From: JAZDKP01 sp043802925
GTDB lineage: Bacteria; Fibrobacterota; OXYB2-FULL-49-7; JAEUSG01
Length of the DNA: 6,311 nt
Assembly (NCBI GenBank): GCA_043802925.1
Contig: JAZDKP010000118.1
Coordinates: 1-6,311, forward strand
Direction: 5' to 3'
Position numbers and translations under genes: made by a program. Numbering within the stretch: the first letter of the stretch is position 1; every line of letters starts with the position of its first letter. This document shows positions 6,048 to 6,311 of the stretch, in pieces. The notes beneath the pieces are model-generated. The model was given only the letters and a program-made list of their open reading frames with translations, made no database searches and was not told the origin of the DNA.

Positions 6048-6311
6048 ATGCTTGTTTTCTCCTCCTATATTCAAAAACACATGCTTCCCGTTTTCTTTGT
6101 TTACGGACTTTCTTTTTTCCTGCTCGGGGTTGCCATATTCATGCAATCCAAGAAGGGCAGCAGCTTCAGGCTCGGCCGTCATCTCGCACTGCTGGGCGGG
6201 TTCGGCCTGCTTCACGGCACCAATGAATGGCTGGACATGTTTCTTCTGCTGGGACGGGATTACTGGTCGCCCGAGGTTTTCACCGGCATTGAAATCGCCC
6301 GGTTCTTCATC
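6048..6311 (+). CDS. N-terminal membrane part of a probable sensor/signalling protein (partial)
   Basis: An open frame from ATG 6048 reads 88 residues without a stop and leaves the window. It begins MLVFSSYIQKHMLPVFFVYG. Residues 13-32 (LPVFFVYGLSFFLLGVAIFM) form a first transmembrane helix. A basic cytoplasmic turn (QSKKGSSFRLGRH, 33-45) follows, then a second hydrophobic stretch LALLGGFGLLHGTNEWLDMF (46-65). The pattern FVYGLSFFLLG ... FRLGRHLALLGGFGLLHGTNEW is what I associate with multi-helix membrane sensor regions at the start of histidine kinases and diguanylate cyclases. The effector domain lies outside the window, so the output is unknown. Codon 12 is another ATG (6081) without a ribosome binding site; the first ATG is preferred with a weak AAAGGG ten bases upstream. 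The spacer from the barrel gene is 121 bases, so it may be a separate transcription unit. Confidence 0.75.
   Translation, partial: MLVFSSYIQKHMLPVFFVYGLSFFLLGVAIFMQSKKGSSFRLGRHLALLGGFGLLHGTNEWLDMFLLLGRDYWSPEVFTGIEIARFFI

Noticed and set aside
6000..6215. Minus-strand open frame of 71 codons at the right end
   Set aside because: The opposite strand carries an open membrane-protein frame to the window edge with clear hydrophobic helices, which explains this stretch better.
1..6311. Search by eye for tRNA, rRNA, CRISPR repeats and transposase genes
   Set aside because: No cloverleaf-like sequence, spaced direct repeats or transposase motif was seen in the non-coding gaps, which are all shorter than 150 bases.

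Overview
The window is GC-rich bacterial chromosomal DNA with AT-rich intergenic spacers. It looks like a Gram-negative, probably FCB-group organism (Fibrobacterota, Chlorobi or relatives). Three things point that way: a divergent membrane pyrophosphatase with a signal-peptide-like N-terminus, a Cys-lipoprotein coupled to a PorV/FadL-like outer-membrane barrel, and the barrel's conserved start and end signatures. The taxonomic call is inference; there is no rRNA or other marker here.

Left part (1-660, minus strand). A gene that runs off the left edge appears to start at base 14, with a strong ribosome binding site. Next comes a Phd/YefM-type antitoxin gene overlapping a VapC-like PIN-domain toxin gene. 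The toxin is broken twice: its first catalytic Asp is Ala, and the reading frame stops after 67 codons, about half the usual length, with AT-rich unrelated sequence beyond. The antitoxin looks intact. Its promoter carries a perfect 7-bp inverted repeat in the -35/-10 spacer, a good autoregulatory operator, and the predicted transcript is nearly leaderless. A strong minus-strand intrinsic terminator (617-650) insulates this remnant from the gene upstream.

Centre (670-3099, minus strand). hppA encodes an 809-residue membrane-bound ion-pumping pyrophosphatase. All catalytic motifs are present. Its divergent signature and a K+-independence lysine suggest the unusual Na+-inhibited H+-PPase clade.

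Right part (3250-5926, plus strand), divergent from hppA. A 484-residue lipoprotein of unknown function overlaps by 20 bases a 413-residue beta-barrel protein. They form a translationally coupled envelope pair, presumably working together at the outer membrane. After a 121-base spacer a further gene begins at 6048 and runs off the right edge. Its 88 visible residues look like the membrane-embedded N-terminus of a signalling protein.

No tRNA, rRNA, CRISPR array or insertion sequence was seen. The most noteworthy items are the decayed toxin with retained antitoxin, the divergent pyrophosphatase, and the uncharacterised lipoprotein/barrel pair.
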